64,000 nucleotides of DNA, from contig NZ_JAQIBD010000004.1 in NCBI RefSeq assembly GCF_030347965.1, forward strand, positions 87,953-151,952. Direction: 5' to 3'. The translations under genes were made by a program, and so were the position numbers. The notes beneath the pieces are model-generated. The model did not search any database. It was given only the letters and a program-made list of their open reading frames with translations, and was not told where the DNA came from. Shown in pieces: positions 45,091-56,039 of the stretch (within the stretch, counting starts at the first letter, position 1; the number at the start of each line of letters is the position of its first letter). This DNA is from Sulfurovum zhangzhouensis. GTDB taxonomy: Bacteria; Campylobacterota; Campylobacteria; Campylobacterales; Sulfurovaceae.

Positions 45091-46674
45091 ATGTCATTGA
45101 CTTCTACTGAAATCATCTCAACTCTCTCTTCCCGGAATCTAGATGTTGGATATAAAAGTCTTGCTGAAATTCCACACTTCTCTAAAATGAAGGATATGAT
45201 CAGGGGCGCTAAACGGTTAGCTGATGCAGTGAGAAATAAAGAACAAATTTTTTGTGTTGGGGATTACGATGCAGACGGATCATGCTCCACGGCCACCTGT
45301 GTATCATTTTTCAATGACATAGGTTATCCTATCAAGTGGGTGATACCTAATCGATTCACTGATGGCTATGGCGTGTCTCCCTCAGTGTTGGAACGAATTG
45401 GTGATACAGATGTTATATTTACAGTCGATAATGGAATTGCAGCTCATGATGCTGCAGAAGTGTGTAAAGAGCGTGGTATTGATCTTCTCATCACCGATCA
45501 TCACACACCGGGATCTTTGATACCCGATTGCTATGCTGTTATCAACCCCAAGCAGGATGATTGTGAATATCCATTCAAAGATGGCTCAGGATGTTTTGTC
45601 ACATGGCTGCTGTGTTGCGCAATCAAGCATGAACTGGGGTTAGATACAGATATGGGAAAATACCTTGATCTGGTTGCATTATCTACTATCACTGATGTCA
45701 TGCCGTTAGTGGGTATCAACCGCCATATTGTGAAGTACGGATTACAAAAAATCAATACATTAAAACGTCCATTCTTTAAAGAGCTTGCTCTGAGTATGGG
45801 CAAAGATTCTTTCAGCTATGAAGATCTAGGTTTTCAAGTAGGTCCGCGTATCAATGCAGCCGGCCGTTTGGAACATGCCTCACTGGCTGTAGAAGCAATT
45901 CTGGCTAGCGAAAATGAAGCACAACAACTTGTTCGATTGCTTACTGAAGTAAATCAACGTCGTAAAACAATGCAGAGTGAAATGACAGAAAACATTTTGG
46001 AACTTACAGAAGGACAAAAAGATTTTATTGTAGTACACTCAGATAGTTTACATGAGGGTATTGTTGGGATCATTGCAGCTAAGGTTGCGGAAACAACAGG
46101 ATATCCCACTATCGTTTTAACCACTGCTGAGGACGGTTTGCTCAAAGGTTCGGGACGTACCGTCGGTGTAGTGAATATATATGAACTTGTGAATGAATGC
46201 AGCAATCATCTAGAAAAATTTGGCGGTCATGCTGGTGCATGCGGGTTGAGTCTTAGAGCAGAAAAACTTGATACTTTTATTGAAGCAGTAAGGGCTGTTT
46301 CCAGAAGACTGCCACGTGAGGCTTTTGAACCACTTAACACAGCTATAGGTGATTTGAGTCCTGCCAATGCGGATTTGGATCTCTATTACCAGATAGAAAA
46401 ATTTGCTCCTTTTGGAGAGGGGAACCCGGAACCTGTTTTTCACTGTAAGGAAGCAACAATTATCAATAGTAGAGCAGTGGGAAAGGAAGAGGACCATACA
46501 AGACTTTCTTTGAGTTGGGAAGGTAAAGAAGTAACTGTAATGGCTTTCAACTCGGATGTGAATAACTACCCGAAGGGAAGCAAGATAACTTTTAATTACC
46601 GTTTGGACCTGAATGAATGGAATGGGAAAGTCAATTTACAGTTTATGCCAACGAGTAAAGTAAAGATAAAATAA
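45091..46674 (+). CDS. recJ: single-stranded-DNA-specific exonuclease RecJ
   Basis: 5'-3' ssDNA exonuclease of the DHH phosphoesterase family in RecF-pathway and mismatch repair. Metal-ligand motifs appear as VGDYDADGSCS, VDNGIAAHDAA, LLITDHHTPG and the DHHA1-domain GGHAGACGLSL. The 527-residue length is a little shorter than E. coli RecJ, as in other Campylobacterota. The upstream ribosome binding site is weak. Confidence 0.94.
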   Translation: MSLTSTEIISTLSSRNLDVGYKSLAEIPHFSKMKDMIRGAKRLADAVRNKEQIFCVGDYDADGSCSTATCVSFFNDIGYPIKWVIPNRFTDGYGVSPSVLERIGDTDVIFTVDNGIAAHDAAEVCKERGIDLLITDHHTPGSLIPDCYAVINPKQDDCEYPFKDGSGCFVTWLLCCAIKHELGLDTDMGKYLDLVALSTITDVMPLVGINRHIVKYGLQKINTLKRPFFKELALSMGKDSFSYEDLGFQVGPRINAAGRLEHASLAVEAILASENEAQQLVRLLTEVNQRRKTMQSEMTENILELTEGQKDFIVVHSDSLHEGIVGIIAAKVAETTGYPTIVLTTAEDGLLKGSGRTVGVVNIYELVNECSNHLEKFGGHAGACGLSLRAEKLDTFIEAVRAVSRRLPREAFEPLNTAIGDLSPANADLDLYYQIEKFAPFGEGNPEPVFHCKEATIINSRAVGKEEDHTRLSLSWEGKEVTVMAFNSDVNNYPKGSKITFNYRLDLNEWNGKVNLQFMPTSKVKIK

Positions 46675-46872
46675 TAAAATATTATCTAAATACCTTTGAA
46701 CAGTATATCAATCTCTTCTAAGGTGTAAAATTTAAAACTACAGCACTATAAATCGGATATACGGTCAAAGAAAATCATTTTATCGAAAAGAGAAGTTTAC
46801 AATTAGTGATTGATAATATTGTTAAATTATAGATATTTATAAAGAATTATCTACAAAATTTTTTATGATTAT

Positions 46873-46884
46873 ATTAATATTAAT
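46873..46884. promoter_or_regulatory. 12-bp AT palindrome before the SQR-like gene
   Basis: ATTAATATTAAT, a perfect palindrome in the 265-base AT-rich gap between recJ and the flavoprotein gene, 56 bases before its start. It is a possible operator; AT-rich palindromes also arise by chance here. The rest of the gap shows no gene. Confidence 0.3.
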
Positions 46885-46939
46885 TTATAGTTTTTTGTAG
46901 TAGAATTGAATAAAGTGTACATATTAGAAGGAGTCGATT

Positions 46940-48400
46940 GTGGATAATAAAATGATGAAAGATGGTCTAGAGCTCATTGATGCTCATTTTCAAAAGGAAG
47001 GTATCTCTAGAAGGGATGCATTGAAACTATTTGGTACCGGCGGTGCAGCAGCACTTATGGCAACCGGTACTACAGGGTGTACTGGCGGAAGCTCTAATGC
47101 GAAAGGAAAGATTCTTATCGTAGGCGGTGGTCTCGCAGGTATGTCAACGGCTGCAAGATTGACACATTACCTAAGCAATCCTGATATTACGGTCATTGAG
47201 CCAAACGAGTATGCAACATCTTATCAACCGGGACAAACACTTGTAGGTGGAGGTGTATGGAAAAAAGAAGAATTAGTTTATAAAACAGCTGATTATGTAC
47301 CAGAAGGTGTTACATGGATCAAAGAAAAAGCAGTTGAGTTTGATCCTGAAAATAATACAGTAACAACTTCTGACGGTAAGAAGATACAATATGATTATAT
47401 GATCGTTGCAGCAGGTCTTAAACTTGACTTTTCACAAATTGAAGGTCTAGGTATTAATGAGACGATTACGTCAGCAGGAGACGCATCTGCAGTAAGTAAG
47501 ATCATCGGTAAAAATGGTTTGGCTTCTATCTACTTCCAACAAGGATCTGAAGACACGTGGAAAGAGATGCAAAAATTCATTGCCGAGGCAAAAAGCGGTA
47601 AGAAAGTAAAAGGTGTATTTACTCACCCCGCAACTGCGATCAAATGTGGTGGTGCACCTAAAAAGATCATGTATCTTACAGATGCAAGACTTCGTGAAGC
47701 GGGCGCAAGAGAGAATGCTGAACTTACTTTCTATCCAAACGGTGGAAATATGTTCGGTATACCTGAGTACCATGATGCGATCGTAAAGCAGTTTGAAGCG
47801 CGTGACATGAAGTGGAATTATCACCATAACTTAGTTGCTGTAGACCCAGAGAAGAAGATCGCGACTTTTGATCATTTCTGGGAAGAAAAAGGTGCATGGG
47901 ATGAGGATCTTGAAGAATACACAATGGAAACAAAGCATGAGAATGTAGAAGTTCCATATGACTTTTTACATATCACTCCTCCAATGATAGCTCCGGAAGA
48001 GATCGCTAAATCACCTATCGGTTCTTCTCAAGGATGGGTTCCGGTTGTCAAAGAGACACTTCAGCACGTAAAATTCAAAAACGTATTCGCTTTGGGTGAT
48101 ATCGCTGCAGTACCAATGGGGAAAACAGGAGGTTCGGCTAGAAAACAATATAAAGTGGTTGTTGAGAACCTTATCTCTGTTATGGAAGGTAAAGAGCCAA
48201 AAGCACAGTATGGCGGATATACTGTATGTCCATTGATCACAGGTCTTGATACAGTAATGCTTGCTGAGTTTGACTGGTCTAAGAAACCGACACCTTCATT
48301 CCCGCTTGACCCGACAAAAGAGAGATATATTTGGTGGCTATTGAAGGTTTATGCACTTAAGCCTATGACACAGTATGGTATGCTTTCTGGAAGAGCATAA
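46940..48400 (+). CDS. sulfide:quinone oxidoreductase / flavocytochrome-c-type flavoprotein, Tat-exported
   Basis: Probably oxidises sulfide in the periplasm and passes electrons to the quinone pool. The N-terminus has a twin-arginine signal (SRRDALKLFGTGGAAALMA) followed by TTGCTGG. FAD motif ILIVGGGLAGMSTAARL, substrate-side YQPGQTLVGGG and cysteines in HPATAIKCGGAP and TVCPLITG match the SQR/FccB superfamily. The C-terminus ends in an aromatic amphipathic stretch (YIWWLLKVYALKP), as in membrane-bound SQR. Start GTG 46940 has AAGGAG six bases upstream. No cytochrome partner lies nearby. Confidence 0.8.
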   Translation: MDNKMMKDGLELIDAHFQKEGISRRDALKLFGTGGAAALMATGTTGCTGGSSNAKGKILIVGGGLAGMSTAARLTHYLSNPDITVIEPNEYATSYQPGQTLVGGGVWKKEELVYKTADYVPEGVTWIKEKAVEFDPENNTVTTSDGKKIQYDYMIVAAGLKLDFSQIEGLGINETITSAGDASAVSKIIGKNGLASIYFQQGSEDTWKEMQKFIAEAKSGKKVKGVFTHPATAIKCGGAPKKIMYLTDARLREAGARENAELTFYPNGGNMFGIPEYHDAIVKQFEARDMKWNYHHNLVAVDPEKKIATFDHFWEEKGAWDEDLEEYTMETKHENVEVPYDFLHITPPMIAPEEIAKSPIGSSQGWVPVVKETLQHVKFKNVFALGDIAAVPMGKTGGSARKQYKVVVENLISVMEGKEPKAQYGGYTVCPLITGLDTVMLAEFDWSKKPTPSFPLDPTKERYIWWLLKVYALKPMTQYGMLSGRA

Positions 48401-48417
48401 GCTCTTCTCTTCTTAGA

Positions 48418-48462
48418 AGGTGATGGAAGCTACTTAATAATTAGCAAACTTTTCCATCACCT
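48418..48462 (+). terminator. terminator-like hairpin after the SQR-like gene
   Basis: AGGTGATGGAA pairs perfectly with TTCCATCACCT over 11 bp, with inner GCT/AGC pairing in the loop. It ends CAAAATCTCTTTT on the plus strand. Confidence 0.6.
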
Positions 48463-48509
48463 CAAAATCTCTTTTACAATCAATAATCACATGTAAAGGT
48501 CATCATAAA

Positions 48510-48731
48510 ATGAAAAAAGAGTTAATTATCTTTATAGGTATTTTCCTGTTTTTAGCGATAGGGATGCATTTCAAAGAGTGGACGAGTCATCCCATTGAGC
48601 ATTTAGAGGCACTTCCTCATGCAGGAGCATACGGTATTGGTGCGATCCATCCATTGGTCTTCACAGTGATTCTATATCTTATCGTAGCGCTATTTAGAGG
48701 GATTATTAAACTGTTTAGAAGGGGAAAATAA
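48510..48731 (+). CDS. small two-span membrane protein
   Basis: 73 residues; N-terminal helix KKELIIFIGIFLFLAIGMHF, a His-rich polar stretch (HPIEHLEALPHAGAYGIGAIHP) and a second helix ending in basic RGIIKLFRRGK. The histidines could bind metal or haem. It lies just after the SQR-like gene on the same strand but behind a strong hairpin. The family is not recognised. Confidence 0.65.
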   Translation: MKKELIIFIGIFLFLAIGMHFKEWTSHPIEHLEALPHAGAYGIGAIHPLVFTVILYLIVALFRGIIKLFRRGK

Positions 48732-48742
48732 GTTTTGTAGTG

Positions 48743-48766
48743 GGGATGAAGTTTTGACTTCATCCC
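48743..48766. terminator. hairpin between convergent genes
   Basis: GGGATGAAGT-tttg-ACTTCATCCC, a perfect 10-bp stem between the small membrane protein gene and nifU. It could end both transcripts; T-tracts are absent. Confidence 0.5.
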
Positions 48767-48786
48767 TAAGAAGTATGCTTTATCTT

Positions 48787-49749
48787 TTAGATAGGCAATA
48801 TTCTGATATTCTCATCCACTTTTTCTCTGAGGATGTTTTCCATAGCAAAGAGTGTACCGGTACTTGAACTTGCACATCCGCTACAAGCACCCAAGTATCT
48901 GATATAGATGTCAAAGTTTGCACCGTTTTCCTTGATATCAAGGATTTCCACATCACCACCGTCCATCTGAAGCATCTGACGGATATTTTCATCGATCACT
49001 TTTTCAACAGCTTTAAGGCGTTGTACTACTGTCATTTCAGCAAAACTTACATTTGCACCAGGTGCTGCTGTTCTTGCAAGTTTCTCTTTTTCATACTCTG
49101 CAAGAAGATCTACAAGATAGATATCTTTAGCTTCGTGTCCGCCAGGTTTGATACATGATTTACAGAATGCACCGGCCTTTGTATAGTCTGTGATCTGCTC
49201 AATCGTTGTCAGATCATTAAGTCTGATCACTTCTTTAAGTGTAGATAGACTTACACGTGCACATTCACATACAATGATCTCTTCTTCAAAACTATCGATA
49301 TCTACACCCTTGTATTGTGCTGCAGCTTTCTTGATGACATCGTATGCCATAACTGAACAGTGCATCTTTTGAGGTGGAACAGCAGGAACATCCGGTGTAT
49401 CACGCATTGCTTTTTCTACATCGATGTTTGTGATCTTAACTGCTTCATCCACAGTTTTCCCTTTACAAAGTTCTACCATCGTATCAGAACTTGCGATAGC
49501 TGTACCACAACCGAAACTTTTAAACTTTGCTTCTTTAATGATATCTGTTTCAGGATCTACAGCCCAGTAAAGACGTACTGCATCTCCACAACTCTCAGCA
49601 CCAAAGTCCGCTACGATAAGGTTTGCACCCATCTCTTCAGCTTGCTCCTTTGTGATCTCACCCATATTTTGCGGGTTATTCATCAAATCGGTTACTTTTT
49701 GGCTGTACTCATCCCAGATAGTACCGCCTATCAAACTATCCATACCCAT
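48787..49749 (-). CDS. nifU: Fe-S cluster scaffold NifU (three-domain)
   Basis: Assembles iron-sulfur clusters from sulfur delivered by NifS. The IscU-like N-terminal domain has cluster-ligand Cys in ESCGD, SFGCGTA and MHCSV; the central BFD-like [2Fe-2S] domain has VCECARVS and AFCKSC; the C-terminal Nfu domain has ACSGCASS. This modular form acts as a general scaffold in Campylobacterota lacking a full Isc system. AAGGA stands before ATG 49749. It follows nifS after 38 bases. Confidence 0.95.
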   Translation of the reverse strand: MGMDSLIGGTIWDEYSQKVTDLMNNPQNMGEITKEQAEEMGANLIVADFGAESCGDAVRLYWAVDPETDIIKEAKFKSFGCGTAIASSDTMVELCKGKTVDEAVKITNIDVEKAMRDTPDVPAVPPQKMHCSVMAYDVIKKAAAQYKGVDIDSFEEEIIVCECARVSLSTLKEVIRLNDLTTIEQITDYTKAGAFCKSCIKPGGHEAKDIYLVDLLAEYEKEKLARTAAPGANVSFAEMTVVQRLKAVEKVIDENIRQMLQMDGGDVEILDIKENGANFDIYIRYLGACSGCASSSTGTLFAMENILREKVDENIRILPI

Positions 49750-49787
49750 GATTTATCCTTTATTAATTCTTATAATATATTTATCTC

Positions 49788-51303
<1,516 letters not shown>

Positions 51304-51882
51304 TTAAAAATTTGACGGTGTTGGCGTATTGATCAAGTTATAAAACTCGTTTCTGGTACGTTCATCACTTTTAAAAAGTCCGCGAAGTGCTGATGATACA
51401 GTGGTTGAATTGATCTTTTCAACTCCACGCATCTCCATACACATATGTCTGGCATGAAGTACAACAGCCACACCTTTAGGATTGATGGTCTGGCTGATCG
51501 CATCGGCGATCTGTTCTGTCATCTGTTCCTGGATCTGTAGACGTCTGGCAAAGACATTCACGATACGCGGTATCTTTGAAAGTCCCACAACTTTCCCATC
51601 CGGGATATAAGCAACATGAGCACGGCCGATGATCGGAAGCATGTGGTGTTCACACATCGAGTAGAACTCGATATCTCTTACGAGTACCATCTCGTCATTA
51701 CTTGTGCTGAAAAGAGCCTGTGAGAGTATCTCTTTAGGATCTTGTTGATAACCCTCTGTGAGAAAATCAAAGGCTTTTGCAACACGCGAAGGTGTCTTGA
51801 GCAGTCCTTCCCTTTTCGGATCTTCTCCGACCAGCTCAAGTACTTTGGTGATAGCCTGTTCAAATTCTTCTTGTCTGTTCAT
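51304..51882 (-). CDS. folE: GTP cyclohydrolase I
   Basis: Converts GTP to dihydroneopterin triphosphate for folate. The zinc-binding and catalytic residues are in [14 protein letters not shown] and the C-terminal [14 protein letters not shown]. Length 192 is normal for the type IA enzyme. It is monocistronic. The folate made here serves methylene-THF users such as thyX in the same window. Confidence 0.96.
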   Translation of the reverse strand: MNRQEEFEQAITKVLELVGEDPKREGLLKTPSRVAKAFDFLTEGYQQDPKEILSQALFSTSNDEMVLVRDIEFYSMCEHHMLPIIGRAHVAYIPDGKVVGLSKIPRIVNVFARRLQIQEQMTEQIADAISQTINPKGVAVVLHARHMCMEMRGVEKINSTTVSSALRGLFKSDERTRNEFYNLINTPTPSNF

Positions 51883-51998
51883 AGTATTCTTTCTTTTATG
51901 ATTCGTCTTAGGCGTATTGTACCTAAAATAGCATTTAACTAGCTATAGGTCTTGTTTGGATAGAATTTCATTACATTTATTAAAAAGGGGCTTTTTCA

Positions 51999-53489
51999 AT
52001 GAAAAAAATTATGATAATTCTAGGCGTAATAGTGCTGGGATGGTTAGGAACAACAGCATATATTTCAAACTCGTTCAAGGGTGAATTTGATCAGTATATA
52101 CAAACGGTCAACAAACTCTACGCATCACAAGGTGTTTACTATAAAGCAGATGTCAATAGCAGTTTTTTTACCTCTGATGTGAAACTTGAAATTCATTTTG
52201 ACGAGAAGCGTTTAGGCAAAGCTATAACAGATGTGTATGCAAATTTCATAGAGCTGCCTGTCAAGGTTGAGTATAAAGTAGAACATGGTCCGATCTTCTA
52301 TCGCGACGGATTTGGTATCGGATTTGCAAAATTCAATGCCGAGATGAAAGCAAGTGAGATGCTTGCCGGGAAATTTAAAGAGAACCTTGTAGAGGCAATA
52401 CCTGAAGATATCACACTCTATCTTACAGAGGTTCTCTGCTTTGATAAGAAGCTAAAAATGAAGATGCACTCCAATGCTATAACTTTGACAGAAAATGGAG
52501 AAAAAGTTGAGATTGAGCCGCTTGTAGGAAGCGGGTTGATTGATACAAAGACATTGCTTGGTTCATTTGATATTACATTTCCAAAGATGTCAGTTGAAGG
52601 GAATGGAATCACTGCCGGGATAACCGGTACTACATTACATGTAGAGATGAAAGATATTTTGGGCGGAAAATACCTGTTAGGTGAAGGGCAATTTAAAATA
52701 GCAAAAGTAACCATGGAACAAGATGGTCTGTCAAAACCGGTAGAGATGGACTTTACAATGAATTTTAATACCGGTCGTGAAGAGGGTGATTATCTAATGA
52801 TAGCCTTTGATATGCAATTTAACCAAGAGGGACTTGACCAACTGGATCCAACCGTAAATGAGATCGCTAAACAGGCGAATTTCGCAATGAAACTTCATGG
52901 ACTTAGTCCGGAAGCACTTAAAAAACTTGAAGAGGTAAATCAAAAACAGGTAGAGATGACAGATACTCTTTATGCAATGATGATGGAGACAGATCCGAGT
53001 AAGGCTGAAGCTGCGCAAAAACGTGCAGAAGTTGCACAAGAGACTTATATGAACACTCTAACAGAGGCATTTAGAGCAATGTTGGTAAAAGATAGAACTA
53101 AAATGAGTGCAAGTCTGGACTTTACGACTAAAGATGATGCCAAATCAAGTATGAGTTTCTCTATAGGATATGTGGGAGAAGCATTAACCGGAAGTTTGGA
53201 AGAGATGACTGCTTATCTTCAAACAAAACCATTGGAGTATCTTGCTTTAGATGCGGATCTGAATTTCAATGAAAAACATTTTGCTCTCAATCCATCACCG
53301 CAGGAACAGCAACAGGCTAAAATGGGATTGGACATGGCCGTGATGCAAGGCTTTATGAGTCTTGAAAACGGTATCTACTCAACGAAACTTGAGTACAAGC
53401 CTAAAGTACTTAAGATCAATGGACAAGATAAAACCCAGGAGATACTTCCTATGCTTGAGATGTCAATGGCACAAGGAACGATGAATTAA
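51999..53489 (+). CDS. DUF945 (YdgA-like) exported protein
   Basis: 496 residues with an N-terminal uncleaved signal-anchor (KKIMIILGVIVLGWLGTTAYI) and a long beta-rich body beginning FDQYIQTVNKLYASQGV, matching the YdgA/DUF945 family of inner-membrane-anchored periplasmic proteins. No catalytic residues are evident. A helical insert (about 305-360) is rich in Lys, Glu and Ala. Function is unknown; it is monocistronic and converges on mutY. Confidence 0.8.
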   Translation: MKKIMIILGVIVLGWLGTTAYISNSFKGEFDQYIQTVNKLYASQGVYYKADVNSSFFTSDVKLEIHFDEKRLGKAITDVYANFIELPVKVEYKVEHGPIFYRDGFGIGFAKFNAEMKASEMLAGKFKENLVEAIPEDITLYLTEVLCFDKKLKMKMHSNAITLTENGEKVEIEPLVGSGLIDTKTLLGSFDITFPKMSVEGNGITAGITGTTLHVEMKDILGGKYLLGEGQFKIAKVTMEQDGLSKPVEMDFTMNFNTGREEGDYLMIAFDMQFNQEGLDQLDPTVNEIAKQANFAMKLHGLSPEALKKLEEVNQKQVEMTDTLYAMMMETDPSKAEAAQKRAEVAQETYMNTLTEAFRAMLVKDRTKMSASLDFTTKDDAKSSMSFSIGYVGEALTGSLEEMTAYLQTKPLEYLALDADLNFNEKHFALNPSPQEQQQAKMGLDMAVMQGFMSLENGIYSTKLEYKPKVLKINGQDKTQEILPMLEMSMAQGTMN

Positions 53490-53511
53490 TGATCCATGAT
53501 AGAGATGCTTT

Positions 53512-54465
53512 CTAAAGTGTCTCTATCGTTTTCTCCAAAAGTTTAAGTATCTTTTCATCCACTTTAGAGATCGCCAGTTCTCTAATCTCATCCAAATTAA
53601 AATAGTGTATCTGTTCAGGACTGCTCTCATAGTAAAGATAGACTTTGCAGTTAAGTTTGAAGTGTGTATATGCATGGGATACTTCACCCAGATACTCAGC
53701 AGCACACGGTGGTACTTCCATACTCTCAAACCCCCAAAGTCCATGTAAAAACTTTCCGCTTCTCTGGGAAAGTGAAAGACGGTCATTATAGCTATGGATC
53801 ACGATGTGCTCTTCCCGTGTGGGAACAAGACGTTTTTTCTTCATTGGGTATAGCCCGGGATCAACTTTGCCTTGACAGATACTCTCCAACGGACAGAGAT
53901 TACACTGTGCATTCTTAGGTAGACAGATCGTTGCACCGATATCCATCATCGCTTGATTGTAGTCAAAAGGGTTGTCTCTGTCTACAAGTCTATAGGCATA
54001 TTCCCAAAGTTCTTTCTCCGTAGGGGTTTTAAGTTTATATATACGGCACAAGATACGTTTTACATTGGCTTCCATGATCGGTACGGGTTGATGAAAGGCA
54101 AAAGCAGCGATAGCATGCGCAGTATTTTTCCCGATTCCGGGAAGCTTGATGAGTTCTTCGATATCGGAAGGAAGTTCATGCACAAGTGTTGCTGTTTTAT
54201 GCAGGTTTTTGGCGCGGTTATAATAGCCCAGTCCTTCCCACATTTTAAGTACATCATCGAGTTTTGATTCCCCAAGCTCTTTTAGTGTAGGAAAACGTTC
54301 TATAAAAGGAAAATAGTAACGCTCATAGACTGTTTTTACCTGTGTCTGCTGCAGCATGACTTCACTGAGGTAGATGTAGTAGGGCTCATCCGTATTTCTC
54401 CAAGGCAGAGTTTGACGGCCATGATGTTGATACCAGTTATGGATATTGCGGTGGAGTTTTTTCAT
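53512..54465 (-). CDS. mutY: A/G-specific adenine glycosylase
   Basis: Removes adenine mispaired with 8-oxoguanine. The EVMLQQTQVKTV segment holds the catalytic Glu, the helix-hairpin-helix LPGIGKNTAHAIAAFAF the catalytic Asp-side region, and the 4Fe-4S loop CX6CX2CX5C is in ICLPKNAQCNLCPLESIC. A C-terminal NUDIX-like domain follows. Length about 317 aa. The ATG at 54465 is used; a TTG two codons earlier is possible. No clear ribosome binding site is seen. Confidence 0.95.
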   Translation of the reverse strand: MKKLHRNIHNWYQHHGRQTLPWRNTDEPYYIYLSEVMLQQTQVKTVYERYYFPFIERFPTLKELGESKLDDVLKMWEGLGYYNRAKNLHKTATLVHELPSDIEELIKLPGIGKNTAHAIAAFAFHQPVPIMEANVKRILCRIYKLKTPTEKELWEYAYRLVDRDNPFDYNQAMMDIGATICLPKNAQCNLCPLESICQGKVDPGLYPMKKKRLVPTREEHIVIHSYNDRLSLSQRSGKFLHGLWGFESMEVPPCAAEYLGEVSHAYTHFKLNCKVYLYYESSPEQIHYFNLDEIRELAISKVDEKILKLLEKTIETL

Positions 54466-54605
54466 GCGCAATTATAGCACGGCTGATTTGTGATTATATG
54501 CCGTTAAAACGATGTTGAAAAAAGTGTTTTTGGCATGATATATTCAATTTTTATCGTTTTTTAGATAAAATCACAGAATTTTAGTATTTAGAATAAAGGA
54601 ATGTA

Positions 54606-55898
54606 ATGAGCATTACAGTAAAAAAAGTTGATGATGCAAACGCAATCGTATCAGGTAAAATTGATAACGAAGCGATTGAAAAAAATGTTGATAAGCTGGC
54701 AAAAGAGGCAGCAAAGCAGGTAAAAGTAGACGGTTTCAGACCTGGTAAAGTACCTGTATCAGTAGTAAAGAGCCTTCATGGAGATAAACTTCAGCAAGAT
54801 GCTGAGGGTGAAGCACTTAGAGAATTTATCGATGCTGGTCTTAAAGAAGCAAAGATCGCTGCAGCAGACATGATCGGTCAGCCTAGCTTTAAAAAGTATG
54901 AAAAAGGTGATAAGGAGATCGATGTTGAGATCGAAATCTCATTGAGACCTAAATTTGAAGCAGAAGGGTACAAAGAGGTTATGCCTAAATTTGAAAAACC
55001 TGAAGCTGATGAAAAAGCGATCGATGAGAAGATCGAAGAGATCCTTACTCAGCAAGCGCCATGGGTAAAGATCAAAAGAAAGAGAATGGTAAAAGAAGGC
55101 GATATGACAGTGATCGACTTTGAAGGTTTCATTGACGGTGAAGCATTCGAGGGCGGTAAAGCTGAGAAGTTCAACCTAAAAATCGGTTCAGGCCAGTTCA
55201 TTCCAGGATTTGAGGATCAGATCGTTGGTATGAAGTATGAGGAAGAGAGAACAATCAAAGTAAATTTCCCTGAAAACTATCAATCAGCTGACCTTGCAGG
55301 AAAAGAAGCAGAATTCAAAGTAACACTTCATGAGATCCAAGAGCAGGTACCTGAAGATTTGACTGATGAACTAGCACAAAAAATTCTTGGCGGAGAAGAG
55401 GGTGCTACTGTTGAAACACTTAAAGAGAGAATCAAATCTCAACTTGATAGAGAAGAGATCTCTAAGCTTTACCATACAGAACTTAAGCCAAAAATCGTTG
55501 AAGCATTGGTAGAGAAGTTCAACTTTGCATTGCCACAAAACATTGTTGAGCAAGAGATCGATGCAAAGATCAATCAAAAAGCTCAGGAAATGAGTGCAGA
55601 AGAGCTTAATGAATATAAAGAGAACCCTGAAAAAATAGAAGCACTTCGTGATGAAGTAAGAGCTGATGCTGAAGCAAGCGTAAAAGCAACATTCATCGTA
55701 GATGAGCTTGCAAAAAAAGAGGGTATTTCTGTAGCAGATCAGGAAGTATCTCAAGCACTTTACTATGAAGCGATCATGTCAGGTCAGGATCCTCAAGCGA
55801 TCATCAAGTACTATGAAGAGCGTAACCTTCTTCCAGCGATCAAGATGGGAATGATCGAAGATAAACTCTTTGGTAAACTTCTTGGACTAGATGACTAA
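54606..55898 (+). CDS. tig: trigger factor
   Basis: Ribosome-bound chaperone and prolyl isomerase that meets nascent chains. The ribosome-binding signature (DGFRPGKVPVSVV, residues 40-52) is followed by the FKBP domain (EGDMTVIDFEGFIDGE) and the helical C-terminal substrate arm. The 430-residue length is typical. AAAGGA lies five bases upstream. It is followed by clpP and def, forming a functional group for the birth and degradation of proteins. Confidence 0.96.
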   Translation: MSITVKKVDDANAIVSGKIDNEAIEKNVDKLAKEAAKQVKVDGFRPGKVPVSVVKSLHGDKLQQDAEGEALREFIDAGLKEAKIAAADMIGQPSFKKYEKGDKEIDVEIEISLRPKFEAEGYKEVMPKFEKPEADEKAIDEKIEEILTQQAPWVKIKRKRMVKEGDMTVIDFEGFIDGEAFEGGKAEKFNLKIGSGQFIPGFEDQIVGMKYEEERTIKVNFPENYQSADLAGKEAEFKVTLHEIQEQVPEDLTDELAQKILGGEEGATVETLKERIKSQLDREEISKLYHTELKPKIVEALVEKFNFALPQNIVEQEIDAKINQKAQEMSAEELNEYKENPEKIEALRDEVRADAEASVKATFIVDELAKKEGISVADQEVSQALYYEAIMSGQDPQAIIKYYEERNLLPAIKMGMIEDKLFGKLLGLDD

Positions 55899-55908
55899 TC
55901 CCTTCTTT

Positions 55909-55938
55909 TGATTCTCCCTCTTATAGGGGGTAGAATCA
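55909..55938 (+). terminator. hairpin after tig
   Basis: TGATTCT pairs with AGAATCA around a CCCTC/GGGGG-type inner stem, ten bases after the tig stop. There is a later T-rich stretch ATTATTTTTTAAA. Confidence 0.5.
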
Positions 55939-55980
55939 CATAACTCCATTATTTTTTAAATACTATCTAATAATAATAGT

Positions 55981-56027
55981 GTATAGTTAACTAGTTTTTT
56001 AGTAATATACTTAACTATATACTTAAC
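55981..56027. promoter_or_regulatory. repeated ATATACTTAAC motifs before clpP
   Basis: ATATACTTAAC occurs at 56005-56015 and again at 56017-56027 (period 12), and TATAGTTAA/TTAACTATA (55982-55990 and 56011-56019) forms an inverted repeat. They end 12 bases before the clpP ATG. A regulator-binding site is plausible, since clpP is often stress-regulated, but the protein is unknown. Confidence 0.35.
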
Positions 56028-56039
56028 AAAGGTGACCAA

